Below are positions 61,376-64,000 of a stretch of DNA of 64,000 bases, piece by piece. Made by a program: the position numbers and the translations under genes. Position 1 is the first letter of the stretch. The number at the start of each line of letters is the position of its first letter. The stretch lies in contig NZ_WPZQ01000003.1 of the NCBI RefSeq assembly GCF_013030265.1, positions 1-64,000 of the forward strand, written 5' to 3'. The notes beneath the pieces are model-generated. The model was not told the DNA's origin. It saw only the letters and a program-made list of their open reading frames with translations, and made no database searches. Source of the DNA: Ruegeria arenilitoris (GTDB taxonomy: Bacteria > Pseudomonadota > Alphaproteobacteria > Rhodobacterales > Rhodobacteraceae).

Positions 61376-63202
61376 ATGGCGCTTGAGGACCCCTTCACAG
61401 ACCTCAAAATAGAAACGCAACGAGCTGGGTTTTATAAAGGATACAGCTTGCCGATTGCATTGGTGAGCAAGTTTTCGGTTTCGCTGCTGGTGCTTTGGGC
61501 ACTGGTGTGGCCATTATCAGCAAACGATACATTGCGATCATGGAAGTCCGGTTTACTGACCGAATTCAACACCTTCTACAACCTTTCGGTCGGCCTGTTT
61601 GTAGTTTTCCTTTTACTTGTCGCGCTCATTCCTGCAACCGGGCGAAAGCGGCTCGGAGCCGAAGGAGATATGCCCGAATTCTCGAACTTCTCCTGGTTTT
61701 CAATGATGTTTGGTGCGGGTCTTGGCGTGGGTCTTATGGTTTATGCAACCGCTGAACCGCTTGGGCTGTGGGAAACCAATCCATTGACTGTATCCGGGAT
61801 AGTCACACCCAAGAGTGAGGAGGCGATTGAAGGAGCTTACCGCTACACGTTTTTGCACACCGGTTTTCACGCATGGGCAATTTATGTGGTCACCGGTTTG
61901 AGCCTTGCCTACTACGCCTACACCCGCGGAATGCCCCTGACTATCCGCACCGCACTGACTCCGTTGCTCGGAGAGTATTCCAACGGTTTTGCAGGTCATG
62001 TGATCGACATACTCGGCGTCGTGGCGACGATACTCGGCGTGGCGGTAACCATCGGCTATGGCGTTTCGCAACTGGTGGACGGAGCCTTTCTGATTACCGG
62101 CGCGAGCTGGCTCGTGGAAAATCCGCTAACTACAATGAAACCCTCGACCGCCGGCCTGATCACGGCGTTGTTGGTGGTCATGATCATGTCGACACTGTCT
62201 GCCGTCTCTGGCGTGGGACGCGGTGTCAAATACCTGTCGAATATTAACCTCTTGTTGTCTTTGGTTTTGTTGGCCGTATTCATTGTTTTTGGCTCATTTG
62301 GATTTGCCGCAACAACCTACGCTTCGGCTCTGGTCGACTACATCAAAAACTTCTTCTCTATGAGCTTTCAAGCCTACCGTCCGATTTCGGAGGTCGAGTT
62401 TGCATCAGTATTACCGGCTGAGGCTGCCCCATTTGTCGGAGAGTTATTCGCTGGTGCCACAGATGCCTGGGGAACGAAGGCAGCCTTTCTTGAAGGTCTG
62501 AGCAACGATGCCGCTGCTCTTTCCGACGCGGCCAAAGCTGCGGCTTACGACGCGGGCACGCAAGGACGATTGTTTGAATGGCAAGCCGGATGGACAACTT
62601 TTTATTGGGCTTGGTGGATCGCGTTTTCACCCTTCGTGGGTCTTTTTCTGGCGCGTATCTCTAAGGGCCGAACAGTGCGCGAGTTCATTTTTGGCGCGGT
62701 CATTGCGCCGTCGCTGGTTTGCTTCGCATGGATGGCCATTCTGGGCGGTGCCGCCATCGATATGGAGCTAAATGGGGATGCGAATGGGGCAATCCTTGCC
62801 GCATCGACGACATCGACACTGTTTGTCACGCTGGGTGCAATGATCTCGGGCAACTTTCTCACGATCATGAGTGTCATGTGTGTGCTGTTGACAATGACAT
62901 TCCTGGTTACGTCAGCCGACTCTGGCATCCTTGTGATGAACACGATCATGTCCGGTGGGTCTGAAGACACCGGCTTGCTTCATCGTATTATCTGGGGCGT
63001 TCTTCTGACCCTTGTCATTGGAACTTTGCTTATTGCGGGTGGCGGCGGACTAGAGGCTTTGACCAATTCGATGATCATTGGCGCGCTACCGTTCAGCGTT
63101 GTGTTGCTGCTCATGTGCGTCTCTCTGGCCAAAGCGATGATCAACGACCTGCGTCGGCTGAACCACGAGGCGCAATCAGAGGGGTCGCCGGGCTCGCAAT
63201 AG
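61376..63202 (+). CDS. BCCT-family transporter (betaine/choline/carnitine type)
   Basis: A 608-residue transporter with about twelve membrane helices. Diagnostic segments are SWFSMMFGAGLGVGLMVYATAEPLG (early), AIYVVTGLSLAYYAYTRG, and TFYWAWWIAFSPFVGLFLARISKGRTVREF with the BCCT tryptophan motif. Before it, about 90 residues (Ala/Glu/Asp-rich, EVEFASVLPAEAAPFVGELFAGATDAWG...) replace a usually shorter periplasmic loop. It imports compatible solutes or DMSP-like betaines with Na+ or H+. It is convergent with a TetR regulator rather than divergent. Ribosome site is weak. Confidence 0.92.
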   Translation: MALEDPFTDLKIETQRAGFYKGYSLPIALVSKFSVSLLVLWALVWPLSANDTLRSWKSGLLTEFNTFYNLSVGLFVVFLLLVALIPATGRKRLGAEGDMPEFSNFSWFSMMFGAGLGVGLMVYATAEPLGLWETNPLTVSGIVTPKSEEAIEGAYRYTFLHTGFHAWAIYVVTGLSLAYYAYTRGMPLTIRTALTPLLGEYSNGFAGHVIDILGVVATILGVAVTIGYGVSQLVDGAFLITGASWLVENPLTTMKPSTAGLITALLVVMIMSTLSAVSGVGRGVKYLSNINLLLSLVLLAVFIVFGSFGFAATTYASALVDYIKNFFSMSFQAYRPISEVEFASVLPAEAAPFVGELFAGATDAWGTKAAFLEGLSNDAAALSDAAKAAAYDAGTQGRLFEWQAGWTTFYWAWWIAFSPFVGLFLARISKGRTVREFIFGAVIAPSLVCFAWMAILGGAAIDMELNGDANGAILAASTTSTLFVTLGAMISGNFLTIMSVMCVLLTMTFLVTSADSGILVMNTIMSGGSEDTGLLHRIIWGVLLTLVIGTLLIAGGGGLEALTNSMIIGALPFSVVLLLMCVSLAKAMINDLRRLNHEAQSEGSPGSQ

Positions 63203-63235
63203 CCCGTGGTTAGTCCTTGATACTTCCGGCTGCGT

Positions 63236-63949
63236 TCATCCAGGGATCGAGCGGATTTCAAAGTGTTTTGGAAACATTGACTGCAGTACAAACAGGCAGA
63301 TTTTCAAAGCCTCCTCGGGTTTGAAAATCTCAGAGTGCAAATGGTAGTCGGTCCAGAGCCCTTCCAACAAAGCAATCAATGCGTCTGTTGCAAGTTTAGC
63401 GTCGACGTCCTCGTGTTCACCGTCGCGCTTTATTTGCTCCAACAGCTCCAGGATCACCGTGCGGAAGCGTTTATCTCGCGAGTCGATAAATGGAAATATG
63501 TGGGGGTTCGATAGCGCTTCGGCCCGGAACGAAAACCAGATCGCAACGTCCCGCGCATTTAGGACCAACGGGTCGAAATCTGCCTTTAAGATAGAAATCA
63601 GCTTCTCAGCAGGGCCCAACTCTGGATTATCAGCGATTGCCTTCCACTGTCCCGCATAGCGCGCCGATAGCTCCTCTGCTACCGCAAGCAGCAGCTTCTC
63701 TTTCGAGCCAAAGTGCAGGTTCACCATTCCCCGCGACAACCCTGACAGTTCCTGGATTCTTGCTGAAGTTGTCCCTCGAATTCCGTATTTATGGATGGCG
63801 TCTGCTGCCGCCTGGATCAGCTGCTTTCGGTTCTGCAGCTTGCTCAGATCTCGGGCATTGGTTGGGATATTGGGCTCGGCAGAAATGTCAGTTTCCTTTG
63901 GTGATGTACTTGCCTTTTGCTTTTCGCATCTAGCGAAGCAGAAGTTCAA
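63236..63949 (-). CDS. TetR-family regulator (BetI-like)
   Basis: A 237-residue TetR regulator. Helix-turn-helix: NRKQLIQAAADAIHKYGIRGTTSARIQELSGLSRGMVNLHFGSKEKLLLAV. The C-terminal domain with DVAIWFSFRAEALSNPHIFPF resembles BetI, which controls choline/betaine genes, fitting the convergent BCCT transporter. The N-terminal ~35 residues are an extra tail. The frame starts with TTG at 63949 and no ATG is available before the domain, so the start is uncertain. A candidate operator lies upstream at 63962. Confidence 0.85.
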   Translation of the reverse strand: MNFCFARCEKQKASTSPKETDISAEPNIPTNARDLSKLQNRKQLIQAAADAIHKYGIRGTTSARIQELSGLSRGMVNLHFGSKEKLLLAVAEELSARYAGQWKAIADNPELGPAEKLISILKADFDPLVLNARDVAIWFSFRAEALSNPHIFPFIDSRDKRFRTVILELLEQIKRDGEHEDVDAKLATDALIALLEGLWTDYHLHSEIFKPEEALKICLFVLQSMFPKHFEIRSIPG

Positions 63950-63961
63950 GGATTGACATTG

Positions 63962-63979
63962 AATGAATGTTTGTTCATT
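63962..63979. promoter_or_regulatory. candidate TetR/BetI-like operator
   Basis: AATGAA-TGTTTG-TTCATT is an inverted repeat with 6 bp perfect arms just upstream of the TetR gene, of a size and ATTCA-type sequence common to TetR/BetI operators. Autoregulation, and possibly control of a gene beyond the window edge, is likely. Confidence 0.6.
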
Positions 63980-64000
63980 TTGTGATTTATGTTACATTGT

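Noticed and set aside
1-64000. Searches by eye for tRNA, rRNA, CRISPR arrays, IS elements, riboswitches and phage genes.
   Set aside because: None was seen; no repeated spacer pattern, transposase motif or rRNA-like block. Structured RNAs of low conservation could be missed without covariance models.

Overview
The window looks like chromosomal DNA of a marine alphaproteobacterium of the Rhodobacteraceae (Roseobacter group). This is inferred from the moderately high GC, the predominance of short ABC-transporter and c-type cytochrome operons, and gene combinations familiar in that family: ugpBAECQ, a smo-type polyol operon with mtlK and xylB, a Hint-domain protein, MocR regulators, a BCCT transporter and an XRE-cupin regulator beside glycine-cleavage genes. 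No rRNA, tRNA, CRISPR array, transposase or phage gene was seen.

Layout. 1-6314: a minus-strand glycine/serine unit, glyA-lpdA-lipA-agcS-usp-(gcvT, cut by the window edge), divergent from an XRE-cupin regulator; a short inverted repeat lies in the shared promoter. 6615-10124: a Hint-domain protein, a flavin-binding PNPOx-like protein and a divergent MocR regulator. 10218-12996: gbsR-like regulator, DUF4166 protein and membrane-SDR fusion in one minus-strand unit, with a 17+17 bp perfect palindrome centred on the regulator's start codon. 13170-15149: DEAD-box helicase. 15807-23947: copper region. copA-cueR has a classic CueR promoter. Immediately upstream lies a seven-gene operon: L,D-transpeptidase, cytochrome c, small His-rich protein, Met-rich cytochrome c', diheme cytochrome c, multicopper oxidase, cytochrome c. 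It carries a second MerR-type promoter (TTGACC, 19 bp spacer) that closely resembles the copA promoter.

24480-34693: a 1425-residue autotransporter, a small membrane-anchored LuxR-type regulator, a PAP2 phosphatase, an exported decarboxylase-like amidohydrolase translationally coupled to cytochrome b561, a divergent membrane LytTR regulator and an exported FAD amine oxidase. 35084-41293: LysR regulator and divergent ugpBAECQ (glycerol-3-phosphate/glycerophosphodiester uptake and hydrolysis). 41294-51245: a possible small RNA, a small secreted protein, an AraC regulator, a sulfatase plus orphan substrate-binding protein with a divergent LysR regulator, two VOC proteins, SstT and a decayed reading frame. 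51655-60750: xylB divergent from a lacI-smoEFGK-smoS-mtlK polyol locus with two near-identical candidate LacI operators. 61376-63949: BCCT transporter convergent with a TetR/BetI-like regulator.

The strongest candidate for an undescribed system is the copper-responsive seven-gene operon at 19088-23947. It would place a Tat-exported multicopper oxidase together with four c-type cytochromes, one carrying a Met-rich loop, under apparent CueR control. All functional calls rest on reading the sequence; no database search was run.
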